Assembly (NCBI GenBank): GCA_020026215.1
Contig: JAHHQT010000032.1
Span: 1 to 17,859, forward strand
DNA: 17,859 nucleotides
From: Muribaculaceae bacterium
GTDB lineage: Bacteria > Bacteroidota > Bacteroidia > Bacteroidales > Muribaculaceae
Direction: 5' to 3'
How positions within the stretch are numbered: position 1 is the first letter of the stretch; every line of letters starts with the position of its first letter. Both the position numbers and the translations under genes were made by a program. This document shows, piece by piece, positions 8,401 through 15,919 of the stretch. The notes beneath the pieces are model-generated. The model was not told the DNA's origin and ran no database searches. It saw nothing but the letters and a program-made list of their open reading frames with translations.

Positions 8401-10320
8401 GCACCGCCTATCGAAGGTATCGTTGCTTCCAATTTGAATGTCTATTATAACAACAAGCATATTTGGGGTAAGGGAGATGTGAATATCAACGAGTTGAAAT
8501 ACGGCAAAAAACGTGTGGGTGACATTGAAATGAAAGCAGACTTGGCTTATGCAGGTGACGGTAGTAAAATATTCTCTAAAATCGTGATGGATGTGGATAA
8601 GCGAACCGTTGCCACCGTTGAAGGATTCTACAATGACACTGTCCCTGATTCATACTACTATATGAAACTGAATGTGGATAGATTCCCATTGAAGGCATCC
8701 AATGCATTTTTGCCTGGTGTTGTAGGTAAGGCTAATGGTTATATGAATGCCGACATGGTCTTCCAGGGAACGATGAAAGATCCTAAATTGAATGGCTATC
8801 TTCAGTTCGATTCCACAAAAATTGATATGCCAGTCTATGGTGTGAAATTTGATTTCGACTCTATCAATATCCCAGTTAAGGACGGTAGGGTACGTTTCAA
8901 TAAATACGATTTGTTTAGTGCCAACTCCAACAGTATCCAAGTGGATGGATTTGTTGACTTGTTGCCTTTGGACAAGATGTATGCTGATTTGAAAATCAAT
9001 GGTAGAAATGTTCAAGTCATCAAGGGCAAGAAAACTTCAAAATCTGAAATTTTCGGTAATGGATTCATTAACTTGCAGTCAATGGTCAAGGGGTATATGA
9101 ACGAATTGGATATGACCGCAGGATTGGAAGTGCTTCCGGGTACAAACTTGACCTATGTGATGCAAACTTCAGCTTCAGCTTTGATGGAGTCCACTTCTGC
9201 TGATGATGTGGTGACTTTCGTGGAATTGAACGATACCACAAAGAAAGTTATGACTGACAGTATTATTGAGAAACCGTTCTCCATGCGTTTGACTGCCTTG
9301 TTGGCAATTAAGCCGAATGCCTTGTTGAATGTCTATTTGTCCCCAAATGGAAAAGACCGTGTAGCTCTTGACGGTGATGGTTCGTTCAACTTTGTAATGA
9401 CGCATCAGGGGGATATGAATATGACTGGTAAATATACCATTAATGATGGTTATGTGAGATATTCTCCACCAATGCTTTCTGAAAAATTGTTCAACTTTGA
9501 GGAGGGTAGCAGTATCTCTTTCCATGGCGATTTACTCAATCCACACATGAAAATCAAGGCGGTACAAACCGTCAAGGCGAGTGTGGCTTCTGACAATCAG
9601 GATACTCGTGTTGTGCCATTTGACATTGCATTGATGATTGGCAATACTTTGAGTGAATTGGATGTCAAGTTCGATTTGTCAACGGAAGGGGATATGACCA
9701 TTGCCAACGAATTAAGCGGTATGACGCAGGAGGAACGTTCTACCCAGGCTATGAATATGCTTTTGTACAATACCTATACAGGGCCTTCTTCTAAGTCATC
9801 GAGTGGTAACTTCTCTGAAAATATGGCATTCTCTTTCTTGGAATCTACCTTGAACAAGTGGGCTGCCAATAATATTTCCGGAGTGGATATTTCATTCGGA
9901 ATTGACCAATACGACAAAACCGTTGACGGAAACAAGGCAAGTACAATGAACTATTCTTATCAAGTTTCAAAGTCTGTGTTCAATGACCGATTCAAGATTG
10001 TGGTGGGAGGAAGTTATTCAAGTGATGAATCCCGCGACAACATTGCACAAAACTTGTTTAATGACGTGTCGTTTGAATATAAATTGAACAAAAAAGGTAC
10101 AGCTGTGGTCAAGTTGTTCCACAAGACAGAATATGAAAATATTTTGGAAGGTGAAATTACAGAAACTGGTGCTGGTTTTGTATGGAAACGTAAAATCTCA
10201 TCTTGGAAAGATATGTTCCGTTTTGTATCGCGTATCAAAAAGAGAAGAGAAGAAAAACGCAATGAGAAAAAAGAAAAAGTTGAGGTAAAGGCGGAAACTG
10301 CCATAAGTGAAGATAAATGA
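5461..10320 (+). CDS. tamB: Translocation and assembly module protein TamB (AsmA-like, DUF490)
   Basis: A 1619-residue protein with TamB architecture. An acidic-then-basic cytoplasmic N-terminus (1-27, including KPKKSRTRK) precedes one membrane helix at about 28-47, then a very long periplasmic region of short amphipathic beta-strands with frequent DG, NG and D-x-D turns, the pattern of the hydrophobic beta-groove proteins. The conserved TamB C-terminal domain runs from about 1270 to 1585 (for example VRYSPPMLSEKLFNF and the AMNMLLYNTY...FLESTLNKW stretch). TamB and other AsmA-like proteins bridge the inner and outer membranes; roles in outer-membrane protein insertion and phospholipid transport have been shown in Proteobacteria. 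An unusual Lys/Glu/Arg-rich tail (about 1590-1619) follows the conserved domain. The ATG at 5461 is 4 bases after the VanZ-like stop; the TGA overlaps the next start in ATGATGA, pointing to translational coupling with its Omp85 partner. Confidence 0.95.
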   Translation: MEEEEQKKVDIKDKATIKPKKSRTRKILKYIGITLAVLILLPGVLYIRPVQNLVKDVVSEQVSESTGLDISIGRLLLKFPMSISVDDVLILDEKQDTMMACGNLGVSIKILPIFIGDVVIKKVEFTSAYYKMMTEDESMTLIAKVDKFRMNRSRVELMVNRIRLSKALLQGGDIYLMFDNRKAKPQPKEEEEATEPSNWMMQLKELNIKDVNYHMAMMPTIDSLTVKLPEAEIQHIAINLLTSKVSVKSLDIDGLKADYFLPTVEEAEAFARQLPVVEEEIDTVATQPWTILADRFNVKNSSAVYAMKGAVPQEGLDMAYIAANDINIDIRKFYNQGSKIVVPIQKISAKERCGLNIDEISGKFSMDSLGMMAENLKLRTDLSSVDLDAQVDNSFFSGDLKAALDLNLKSSLSLKEAGMIVPSMNDIFVAMNQDSKAEADIEISGNGQQLDVNNIDLNVPNILSLLIDGQVNYAMNPKKLGGDINLDGQLTGGDFIRKYMDLDSTAHVPTVTLSGKASKHNSEMIADLKAMVDSGEVVIDGNWNMNSEKYAGYLTLSDFDVRTVMPKGNIGIIDGNIVVDGTGYDLYKMKTQGNVAINRFDFTGVTYKDINVDALLNEGDCNLDVVSDNSFADLALNVNGNISPEVYNLKLKGNINNVDLKYTNFSEAKLKGRMNLDGKVYVDMSKEYYGALMALTGIDIAYKYDKFRSDSLNVGFMSNLEQTNFRLHNSDMSLKFHSMASLAQWGDSVTALTEAISPMLKQQCVDINVLKQKVLPFDLKFESGSENLVSRYLASTGINYSNLSLNINKAEDLNWKTVLSEFKMGTSQIDTLRFDSNTKLDSLRYALHAGNTEDNMKMLKAADIDGYLAGNKVSVEINQFNAEGLKAFNFGAMLMLEDSVARLSFLPKNPTIATRIWSLNDDNYIAADFKDKKLSANFELKEGEKNYIYLYTALNSKNHNSLNLDLAGISLKEWLTFSPFAPPIEGIVASNLNVYYNNKHIWGKGDVNINELKYGKKRVGDIEMKADLAYAGDGSKIFSKIVMDVDKRTVATVEGFYNDTVPDSYYYMKLNVDRFPLKASNAFLPGVVGKANGYMNADMVFQGTMKDPKLNGYLQFDSTKIDMPVYGVKFDFDSINIPVKDGRVRFNKYDLFSANSNSIQVDGFVDLLPLDKMYADLKINGRNVQVIKGKKTSKSEIFGNGFINLQSMVKGYMNELDMTAGLEVLPGTNLTYVMQTSASALMESTSADDVVTFVELNDTTKKVMTDSIIEKPFSMRLTALLAIKPNALLNVYLSPNGKDRVALDGDGSFNFVMTHQGDMNMTGKYTINDGYVRYSPPMLSEKLFNFEEGSSISFHGDLLNPHMKIKAVQTVKASVASDNQDTRVVPFDIALMIGNTLSELDVKFDLSTEGDMTIANELSGMTQEERSTQAMNMLLYNTYTGPSSKSSSGNFSENMAFSFLESTLNKWAANNISGVDISFGIDQYDKTVDGNKASTMNYSYQVSKSVFNDRFKIVVGGSYSSDESRDNIAQNLFNDVSFEYKLNKKGTAVVKLFHKTEYENILEGEITETGAGFVWKRKISSWKDMFRFVSRIKKRREEKRNEKKEKVEVKAETAISEDK

Positions 10321-10322
10321 TG
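10317..10322 (+). other. Overlapping start/stop ATGATGA (tamB-tamL coupling site)
   Basis: The tamB stop TGA (10318-10320) lies inside two successive in-frame ATG codons of tamL (10317 and 10320). Such overlaps usually allow ribosomes ending tamB to restart on tamL, which would keep the two products in fixed ratio. The coupling itself is inferred. Confidence 0.8.
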
Positions 10323-12629
10323 AAACAAATATTTAAGTATATACTACTGTTATTAACCGTTGCGGTCATTGCATCTTGTTCCACTACCAGAAGATTGGGG
10401 GAAGATGAATTACTCTATACGGGTGTAAAAAAATTGAAGATTAATGTTCCTGACTCTGTCGAAATTCCTGAAAGTGTCAGTGAAGCCATTAATACAACTA
10501 TCAATGTTCCTGCCAACAACTCTTTGTATTCACCCTACATTCGGTCTCCGTTCCCATTGGGATTGTGGATTTACAACAAGTGGGACGAGGATTGCAAGGG
10601 ATTAAAGGGTTGGCTGTACCGCAAGTTTGTAGAACAACCTGTCTTGATTTCCGATGTCCGTCCTGACTTGCGTATGAAAATGGTGGAAGATGCGCTGGAC
10701 AAGAACGGATTTTTTGGCTCAACGACTTCTTATGAATTGTTGGTTAACAAGAAAAATAAGAAGAAAGTACGTGTGAACTATACCATCAACTTGACTGCAC
10801 CCAAGCGCTTGACAGAGATTCGTTATTTGAACGATTCTACTGCTTTGACCGGTATGATTAATAACTTGTTGAAGAAAGATAAATATCTTGTACCAGGCTC
10901 TATCTTTTCGGTGGATTCGTTGACCAACTGCCGTAATAAAATTGCTGACCGATTGAGAAACAAGGGATACTATTTCTTCCGTCCTGAATATGTCACTTTC
11001 AAGGCTGATTCTACGATTACAGAAGGTGGTATTGTTATCCAAATGGCATATAGCGACAATATCCCAGAACGAGCCTTGGATAAATATAAGGTTGGAAATG
11101 TCACCACTCACGTCTATTTGAACAAGGGAAAAGGCTATCCCGACACAATACAGACCAATCGCGGTACAATTATTCAAATGAAACCGTCAAAGTTGAGAGA
11201 AAAACTGTTGCCGTCATGTATCACTTTCAAAAAAGGGGATATGATGAGGGTGAAGGCCTTGGCTCGCACGCAGAGTTATTTGTCGCGTTTAGGTATTTTC
11301 AATGCAATTGTGTTGAATGTTACTCCGTTTGATTCTGTTAAGTCAGATAAATTGGACGTGGATATTGACTTGCGATTTGATTCTCAATTTGAGACTCGTT
11401 TTGAAGCGAATGTCACTTCAAAATCCAATAGTTATCTTGGCCCGGGTTTGGAAGTCTCATTTACGAATAAGAATGTATTCGGCGGTGGTGAGCGCCTGAC
11501 TTTCTCAGCCGATGGCGCTTATGAATGGCAAATCGGTAAGGTTGATGAAGGCAAGAACCGTTCGGCTTTTAACTCCTATGAATTTGGGTTGAATGTGGAA
11601 TTGGCGTTCCCTCGATTGTTGGCTCCTAAATTCTTGCGTACCACTAAAAAAGATTTGAACTGGACTCGTATTTCTTTAGGAGGTAAGTTGATGAACCGTC
11701 CACACTTCTTCAAAATGATGCAATTGGATTTTGGCTTGGATTATGAATGGTCAACTAACCGTTTTTCCAAACACCAATTGACTCCATTTGAATTGAAATA
11801 CAATAAATTGTTGAAAACTACAGCTGAGTTTGACCAGATGATGGAAGAGAACATTTCAATTGCACAGAGTTTCCAAAACCAGTTTATACCGAAATTAAGT
11901 TATACCTATACTTTCGATAAAGGATGGGGTTTCCGTCGTCAAGACCGTCAAATAACTTTGATGGCACAGATACAAGAAGCAGGAAACTTGTTTTCCGGCA
12001 TTTGGTCATTGTGCGGGACTAAGGGAACAAAAGAATTATTTGGAACACCATTCTCACAATTTGTTAAGGCATCCGTACAAGTGGTTTATTCTCATAAGTT
12101 AATGGGTGAGCATCGTTTGGTGGGGCGTATATATACAGGTGCTGCCCATGCTTACGGTAACTCTTCTGAAGTTCCGTATAACGAACAGTTCTATGTGGGT
12201 GGTGCGAATTCCCTTCGTGCATTTGCCGTACGTTCTATTGGCCCGGGTTCTTATCACTCCGAGAAAGTCGGTTCATCTGACAAATACTATGATCAAACGG
12301 GTAATTTCCGTTTTGAATGCAACTTGGAATATCGTTTCCCGATTTTGGGAATGTTGAAAGGAGCTGTGTTTGTAGATGCTGGTAACGTTTGGTTGTTGAA
12401 AGACGATGCACAACGTCCCGGAGGCAAATTGACAGGGAAGAACTTCTTTAAGGATTTGGCGTTGAATACTGGCTTGGGTATTCGCTTTGATATGGGTATG
12501 ATTGTAATCCGTGGTGACTTAGGAGTGGGCTTGCACAAACCTTACGAAGGTGAAAAGAAAGGCTACTACAACTTTAAGAAATTTGGAGACAGTCTTGCCT
12601 TTAACTTGGCAATCGGTTATCCGTTCTAG
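10317..12629 (+). CDS. tamL: TamL, lipidated TamA/Omp85-type outer-membrane protein (partner of TamB)
   Basis: A 770-residue protein with a lipoprotein signal (1-20, lipobox VIASC, Cys21), POTRA-like repeats to about 355 (for example the RNKGYYFFRPEYVTF segment), and a D15/Omp85 barrel (about 362-770) ending in AIGYPF, the expected C-terminal aromatic. The residues after the Cys (STTRRLGED) do not form the acidic surface-export signal, so a periplasm-facing N-terminus is expected. The loop-6 motif is GGANSLRAF (Arg634 kept, Gly replaced by Ala635), followed by IGPGSY. TamL with TamB is the Bacteroidota version of the TAM complex. The start is ATG 10317, overlapping the tamB stop; ATG 10320 is directly behind it and would change only one residue. 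It converges with the DUF454 gene, the two stops sharing CTAG at 12626-12629. Confidence 0.93.
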   Translation: MMKQIFKYILLLLTVAVIASCSTTRRLGEDELLYTGVKKLKINVPDSVEIPESVSEAINTTINVPANNSLYSPYIRSPFPLGLWIYNKWDEDCKGLKGWLYRKFVEQPVLISDVRPDLRMKMVEDALDKNGFFGSTTSYELLVNKKNKKKVRVNYTINLTAPKRLTEIRYLNDSTALTGMINNLLKKDKYLVPGSIFSVDSLTNCRNKIADRLRNKGYYFFRPEYVTFKADSTITEGGIVIQMAYSDNIPERALDKYKVGNVTTHVYLNKGKGYPDTIQTNRGTIIQMKPSKLREKLLPSCITFKKGDMMRVKALARTQSYLSRLGIFNAIVLNVTPFDSVKSDKLDVDIDLRFDSQFETRFEANVTSKSNSYLGPGLEVSFTNKNVFGGGERLTFSADGAYEWQIGKVDEGKNRSAFNSYEFGLNVELAFPRLLAPKFLRTTKKDLNWTRISLGGKLMNRPHFFKMMQLDFGLDYEWSTNRFSKHQLTPFELKYNKLLKTTAEFDQMMEENISIAQSFQNQFIPKLSYTYTFDKGWGFRRQDRQITLMAQIQEAGNLFSGIWSLCGTKGTKELFGTPFSQFVKASVQVVYSHKLMGEHRLVGRIYTGAAHAYGNSSEVPYNEQFYVGGANSLRAFAVRSIGPGSYHSEKVGSSDKYYDQTGNFRFECNLEYRFPILGMLKGAVFVDAGNVWLLKDDAQRPGGKLTGKNFFKDLALNTGLGIRFDMGMIVIRGDLGVGLHKPYEGEKKGYYNFKKFGDSLAFNLAIGYPF
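12626..12629. other. Convergent stop codons sharing palindromic CTAG
   Basis: The tetramer CTAG supplies TAG to tamL on the plus strand (12627-12629) and TAG to the DUF454 gene on the minus strand (12628-12626). There is no intergenic DNA between the two genes. Confidence 0.95.
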
Positions 12630-13018
12630 GATTCTTTCTCTTTCTTGTTCTTCTTGTCAATATTCAGCGTTTTCAAAGAAAGGATATAAATGGTGACACC
12701 AGTAGATATTGCCATTAGCAGTATCTGTATGTGCAGATTTTCGACAATAAAGAAGGTACTATAAATCATGGATGTCCACATGATGACTAAAGTGTAGATT
12801 TTAGCATGGAGTGGCATCCCTTTTTTATGCACAAAATTACGCACATAAGGACCTAACAGCTTTTGGTTTAAAAGCCAGTTATATAACCTGTCGGAACTGC
12901 GCACAAATAATGCCGCAGACACTAAGAGAAATGGTGTGGTAGGCAACAATGGCACGAAGATACCGATGAAGCCTAATACAACGAATAAAGAACCAAGTAC
13001 AATGCAGATGTATTTCAT
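12626..13018 (-). CDS. DUF454 (YbaN-type) inner-membrane protein
   Basis: A 130-residue membrane protein. The N-terminal half has the DUF454 signature: GFIGIFVPLLPTTPFLLVSA at 16-35 followed by the FVRSSDRLYNWLLN stretch and a Gly-Pro turn, then Lys73 opening the next helix. Predicted helices are at about 4-40 (one long or two short), 72-92 and 97-117, with a short Lys/Glu-rich cytoplasmic tail from 121. The family is widespread in bacteria (E. coli YbaN) and has no firm function. The length is normal. It begins 3 bases after the coiled-coil gene and must share its transcript. Its TAG stop overlaps the tamL TAG on the other strand, and no terminator is visible. Confidence 0.87.
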   Translation of the reverse strand: MKYICIVLGSLFVVLGFIGIFVPLLPTTPFLLVSAALFVRSSDRLYNWLLNQKLLGPYVRNFVHKKGMPLHAKIYTLVIMWTSMIYSTFFIVENLHIQILLMAISTGVTIYILSLKTLNIDKKNKKEKES

Positions 13019-13021
13019 TGA

Positions 13022-14860
13022 TTAAAACAGACTCATCGTGTAATATTTATTATCGCTCTCTTTGTCTGGTTTTTCATCATTTTTAGTTTCTTCATCTACA
13101 GAAAATTCAATAGGAATTTCAGTGGTTGGAGGTGTTGGCATCAACCAGTCTGTAGAGTCGGAATTGTAGTCGATAGCAGAAATCTTGGCTTTCGCTTTTT
13201 GTTTTTTGGGCTTAGGAGCAACAAACTCTTCTTCGTCGTTGAAGAACAGGCTTGGTGTTTCTCGCTTCGCAGATTTGGCTTTTTTCAAGTCTTCTTTTTC
13301 CTTGCGAAGTATTTCTATTTCCTGTCTCAACTTGTTGGTCTCAGCCATTTGATTGCGTTCTTGGTTGACTAATTGGGCCTTCAACTGATTTTGAAAATCA
13401 TTCAAGTTGGAAATATCTTCTTTCAAAGCGATAATTTCAGCATCTTTCTTATTGATTAGTGTTGCGTGTTCTGTAGCTGATGCTTCTAGTTTCTCAATCT
13501 CTGCTTTTTGATTTTCAATTTTTTCGACATTAGCCTTGATGGTTTCCTCTTTTGCTTGAATTAGAGCAGCATTGTCAGATTCAGCCTCTACCTTGCTTTG
13601 TAGTTCTACAATAGTTTGGTTGAGACCTGCGATGGCTGTGTCTTTTTCAGTAACGGCTTGAGTTAATTGCTCAACTTTAGCCTTGTTTTCGTTGGCTGAT
13701 TGGCTGAAAGTATTCTTGTCTTCTTTTGCATTGTATAGCTCATCAGTTAATTCACCGATTTGCTTTTGTAGCTCGGCAATGATTTTAGTGTTATTGTCTT
13801 TTGCCTTTTCTTCGTTTAGTTCAGTCAATTGTGCATTGAGTGCATCAATTTTAGCAGCGCTTTGCGACAACTGTGTATTCAGCTCCTCTATCTTTTGTTG
13901 TGTTGCTTCCTGTTCTTCTGCTGTAACTGTAGCCTTCTCTGCTTGTGCTTTTTCAAGTTGTGCAGACAAGTCTTCGTTTTGTTTCTTTAATTCAGCAATA
14001 ACATCTGCACTCTTGTCGTTAGCAATGTCTTCGTTGAGTTGCGCCAATTGTGCGTTCAATGCTTCAATTTTAGCAGCACTTTGAGAAAGTTGGGCGTTGA
14101 GTTCCTCAATTTCTTTTTGGGTCTCTTCATCGTTTTCAGCAGGAACGGCAACCTTGGCGGTATTTTTCATCTTCAATATCTCAGCGCGAAGATTGGTGTT
14201 CTCTGTTTGAAGGTTGGCATTTTCTTCTTTCAATGAGTTCAAGTTGTTTTCATTGACAGAAGAAACTTTCAATTTGTTCATCAAACTTTTTGCTTCCAAT
14301 TCGTATTGGTCACGTTCAGCTTCCGCAGTAGCCACTTTGTTTTCCAATTGGCTGACGCGTTCGTTGAGTGTTACCTTTTGACGGTCCAAACTTAAATTGC
14401 GTTGTTTAAGTTCGGCATATTTGTCTGATGATTCGCTGATTTGTTGCTTTTGTTTGGCAATTTCATTTTCCAGATTGATTCTGTCGGATTGCCATTGGCT
14501 CTTGGCTTTGGCATCCATTTGTGATTTCAAGTCGGTAGAATATTGTTTCAATACATCACCGAAAATGTTTTGGATGTATGCACGTTCAGCCTCAATATCC
14601 ACACAGCCTTTAATGAAATCAGGTAATCCGGAATTAAGGACTTCAATTATTTTGGAAGTAACTTCAGTGTTAAGTGAAGTTTCAAATTCTTTGGTTTTAT
14701 CTTGAACAGGTGTATTGTTAGTAGGCTGATTTTCTTCGACAGGCTTTTTGAATGGGTTGATGTAAGGAGTCTTTACCTCTGGTTCGTCGTTTTCAGTCTC
14801 TTGGTCATATTCTTCGTCGGAAAATCCAAAAATATTTTTTAATTTTCTAAATACAGCCAT
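13022..14860 (-). CDS. Large cytoplasmic coiled-coil protein, function unknown
   Basis: A 612-residue protein with no signal peptide or membrane helix. A short basic N-terminus (MAVFRKLKNIFGFSDEEYD) and an acidic, Pro/Asn-rich linker lead into a small, probably folded region (about 45-115, with FIKGCVDIEAERAYIQNIFGD). Residues 120-530 are an almost unbroken heptad coiled coil rich in Gln, Glu, Lys, Ala and Asn. The C-terminus has a basic patch (KPKKQKAKAK), a SDSTDWLMPTPPT segment and an acidic tail ending KYYTMSLF. A 73-residue stretch of the coil is duplicated in tandem. No Walker motif is present, so this is not an SMC-type ATPase, although automatic annotation may say so. ATG 14860 is preferred over an in-frame TTG at 14893. 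I do not recognise the family; a scaffold or spacer role is the most that can be inferred. It sits 3 bases upstream of the DUF454 gene. Confidence 0.85.
   Translation of the reverse strand: MAVFRKLKNIFGFSDEEYDQETENDEPEVKTPYINPFKKPVEENQPTNNTPVQDKTKEFETSLNTEVTSKIIEVLNSGLPDFIKGCVDIEAERAYIQNIFGDVLKQYSTDLKSQMDAKAKSQWQSDRINLENEIAKQKQQISESSDKYAELKQRNLSLDRQKVTLNERVSQLENKVATAEAERDQYELEAKSLMNKLKVSSVNENNLNSLKEENANLQTENTNLRAEILKMKNTAKVAVPAENDEETQKEIEELNAQLSQSAAKIEALNAQLAQLNEDIANDKSADVIAELKKQNEDLSAQLEKAQAEKATVTAEEQEATQQKIEELNTQLSQSAAKIDALNAQLTELNEEKAKDNNTKIIAELQKQIGELTDELYNAKEDKNTFSQSANENKAKVEQLTQAVTEKDTAIAGLNQTIVELQSKVEAESDNAALIQAKEETIKANVEKIENQKAEIEKLEASATEHATLINKKDAEIIALKEDISNLNDFQNQLKAQLVNQERNQMAETNKLRQEIEILRKEKEDLKKAKSAKRETPSLFFNDEEEFVAPKPKKQKAKAKISAIDYNSDSTDWLMPTPPTTEIPIEFSVDEETKNDEKPDKESDNKYYTMSLF
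13673..14110 (-). repeat. Tandem duplication of a 219-bp (73-residue) coiled-coil unit
   Basis: Within the coiled-coil gene, a unit starting IEELNAQLSQSAAKIEALNA (near 14110) recurs as IEELNTQLSQSAAKIDALNA (near 13891), with IAELKKQNEDLSAQL matching IAELQKQIGELTDEL further on. DNA is similar too: CAATTGTGC occurs at 14045 and at 13826 in plus-strand coordinates, 219 bases apart. The copies have diverged and the frame is kept. The outer edges are approximate. Confidence 0.8.
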
Positions 14861-15017
14861 AATTCTATTCTTTGTCGTTTGTAAGATTTCCAAATTCTTG
14901 CCTGATAATGAATACTTTTCAGTGAGGCACGAATTAAATTCAATATAGAAGTTTATTCTACAAATTTAATAAATTTTATTGTGTATTCATTTATTTAATA
15001 GATTTTTTTCTTCGATA

Positions 15018-15049
15018 TTTGTCAGTGTTTCAACGAATTTATAACTTTG
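15018..15049 (+). promoter_or_regulatory. Promoter of dapF
   Basis: TTTG at 15018-15021, a 20-base spacer, then TAACTTTG at 15042-15049, an exact TAnnTTTG. The ATG at 15081 follows 31 bases after the box. The remainder of 14861-15080 is AT-rich divergent intergenic DNA; I see no convincing promoter for the coiled-coil gene on the other strand and no RNA structure beyond a 5-bp inverted repeat. Confidence 0.85.
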
Positions 15050-15080
15050 TAGCATCAAACAAATTTCTATCGAGCAGAAA

Positions 15081-15902
15081 ATGAGCGAGCTTAAATTCTC
15101 GAAGATGCATGGTGCTGGGAATGATTATGTTTTTGTACTTGAACAGGAGTCATTACCTCGCAACTTGTCTGCTCTCTCCATTAAATTAAGCAATAGACAT
15201 AAGGGTATCGGTTCTGACGGATTGGTGGTGGTTTCCAAGTCTGAATTGGCAGACTGGAAGATGCGAATCTTCAACGCTGACGGTTCTGAAGCCGAAATGT
15301 GTGGCAATGCAGCCTGCTGTGTTGCTTTATTTTTATATTCCAAATCGTTGCTTCACGAACATTCCTTTACCCTTGAAACTTTGGCGGGCATCAAGCGTCT
15401 GCATATTAACTATGACAATACGGTGACGATTGACATGGGGGAGCCGATTCTTGTTCCTGTTCAAATCCCATTTTATGCAGAATCGCATCACACGAAGTTG
15501 ACAATAGAAGGTGAAACTGTGTCTTTGACAGCCGTTTCGATGGGTAATCCTCATGGCATTGTCTTTTGTGAGGATGTGGAGCATTGCCTTTTGGAAAGTG
15601 TAGGGGTGGCTCTGCAAAAAAATCCAGTTTTCCCTAATGGCGCGAACATAGAGTTTGTAGAGGTCTTGGATAGAAACAATATTAAAATCAGAATATTGGA
15701 GCGCGGCTCCGGGGAAACAATGGCTTGTGGAACTGGGGCGAGTGCATCGTTGGTGGCTGCCTGTTTGGGTGGCAAATGCGACCGTAGTGTTGCTGTTCTT
15801 CAGCGAGGGGGCACAACGCAGGTAGAATGGAAAGAATCGGATAATCATGTCTATTTGACAGAGAGGCCGGAGTTTTCCTTTGAAGGCTTTGTGCAAGTAT
15901 AA
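15081..15902 (+). CDS. dapF: Diaminopimelate epimerase DapF
   Basis: A 273-residue, cofactor-independent racemase that converts LL-2,6-diaminopimelate to the meso form, the direct precursor of lysine and of the peptidoglycan cross-bridge. Both catalytic cysteines are in place: Cys74 in NADGSEAEMCGNA and Cys216 in ERGSGETMACGTGAS. The N-terminal KMHGAGNDYV, the NRHKGIGSDG segment at 38-47 and SMGNPHG at 153-159 are further family signatures. Length is normal and nothing is missing. ATG 15081 follows a textbook promoter. It is cytoplasmic. glnN follows after 41 bases on the same strand; no dapL or other lysine-pathway gene is in the window, so regulation with the rest of the pathway cannot be judged here. 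Confidence 0.97.
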   Translation: MSELKFSKMHGAGNDYVFVLEQESLPRNLSALSIKLSNRHKGIGSDGLVVVSKSELADWKMRIFNADGSEAEMCGNAACCVALFLYSKSLLHEHSFTLETLAGIKRLHINYDNTVTIDMGEPILVPVQIPFYAESHHTKLTIEGETVSLTAVSMGNPHGIVFCEDVEHCLLESVGVALQKNPVFPNGANIEFVEVLDRNNIKIRILERGSGETMACGTGASASLVAACLGGKCDRSVAVLQRGGTTQVEWKESDNHVYLTERPEFSFEGFVQV

Positions 15903-15919
15903 TTTTTAGTATAACTTTG
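15888..15919 (+). promoter_or_regulatory. Promoter of glnN, overlapping the dapF 3' end
   Basis: TTTG at 15888-15891 lies inside the last codons of dapF; a 20-base spacer leads to TAACTTTG at 15912-15919, an exact TAnnTTTG and identical to the dapF box. ATG 15944 follows 24 bases after the box. The 41-base gap holds no terminator, so dapF transcripts could also read into glnN. Confidence 0.85.

Noticed and set aside
8650..9015. Antisense open frames inside tamB and the other large genes
   Set aside because: They lie opposite strongly conserved coding sequence, have no promoter or start context, and their translations show no domain or signal features.
12595..12612. Inverted repeat TTGCC...GGCAA near the tamL end as a terminator
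   Set aside because: Only a 5-bp stem with an 8-base loop inside coding sequence and no T-run next to it on either strand.
14861..14893. TTG 14893 as the start of the coiled-coil protein
   Set aside because: The added 11 residues (MEILQTTKNRI) are not needed; ATG 14860 begins a well-formed basic N-terminus and an ATG is far more common.
14946..14960. TAGAA-gttta-TTCTA inverted repeat as operator or hairpin
   Set aside because: A 5-bp repeat in very AT-rich DNA is expected by chance.
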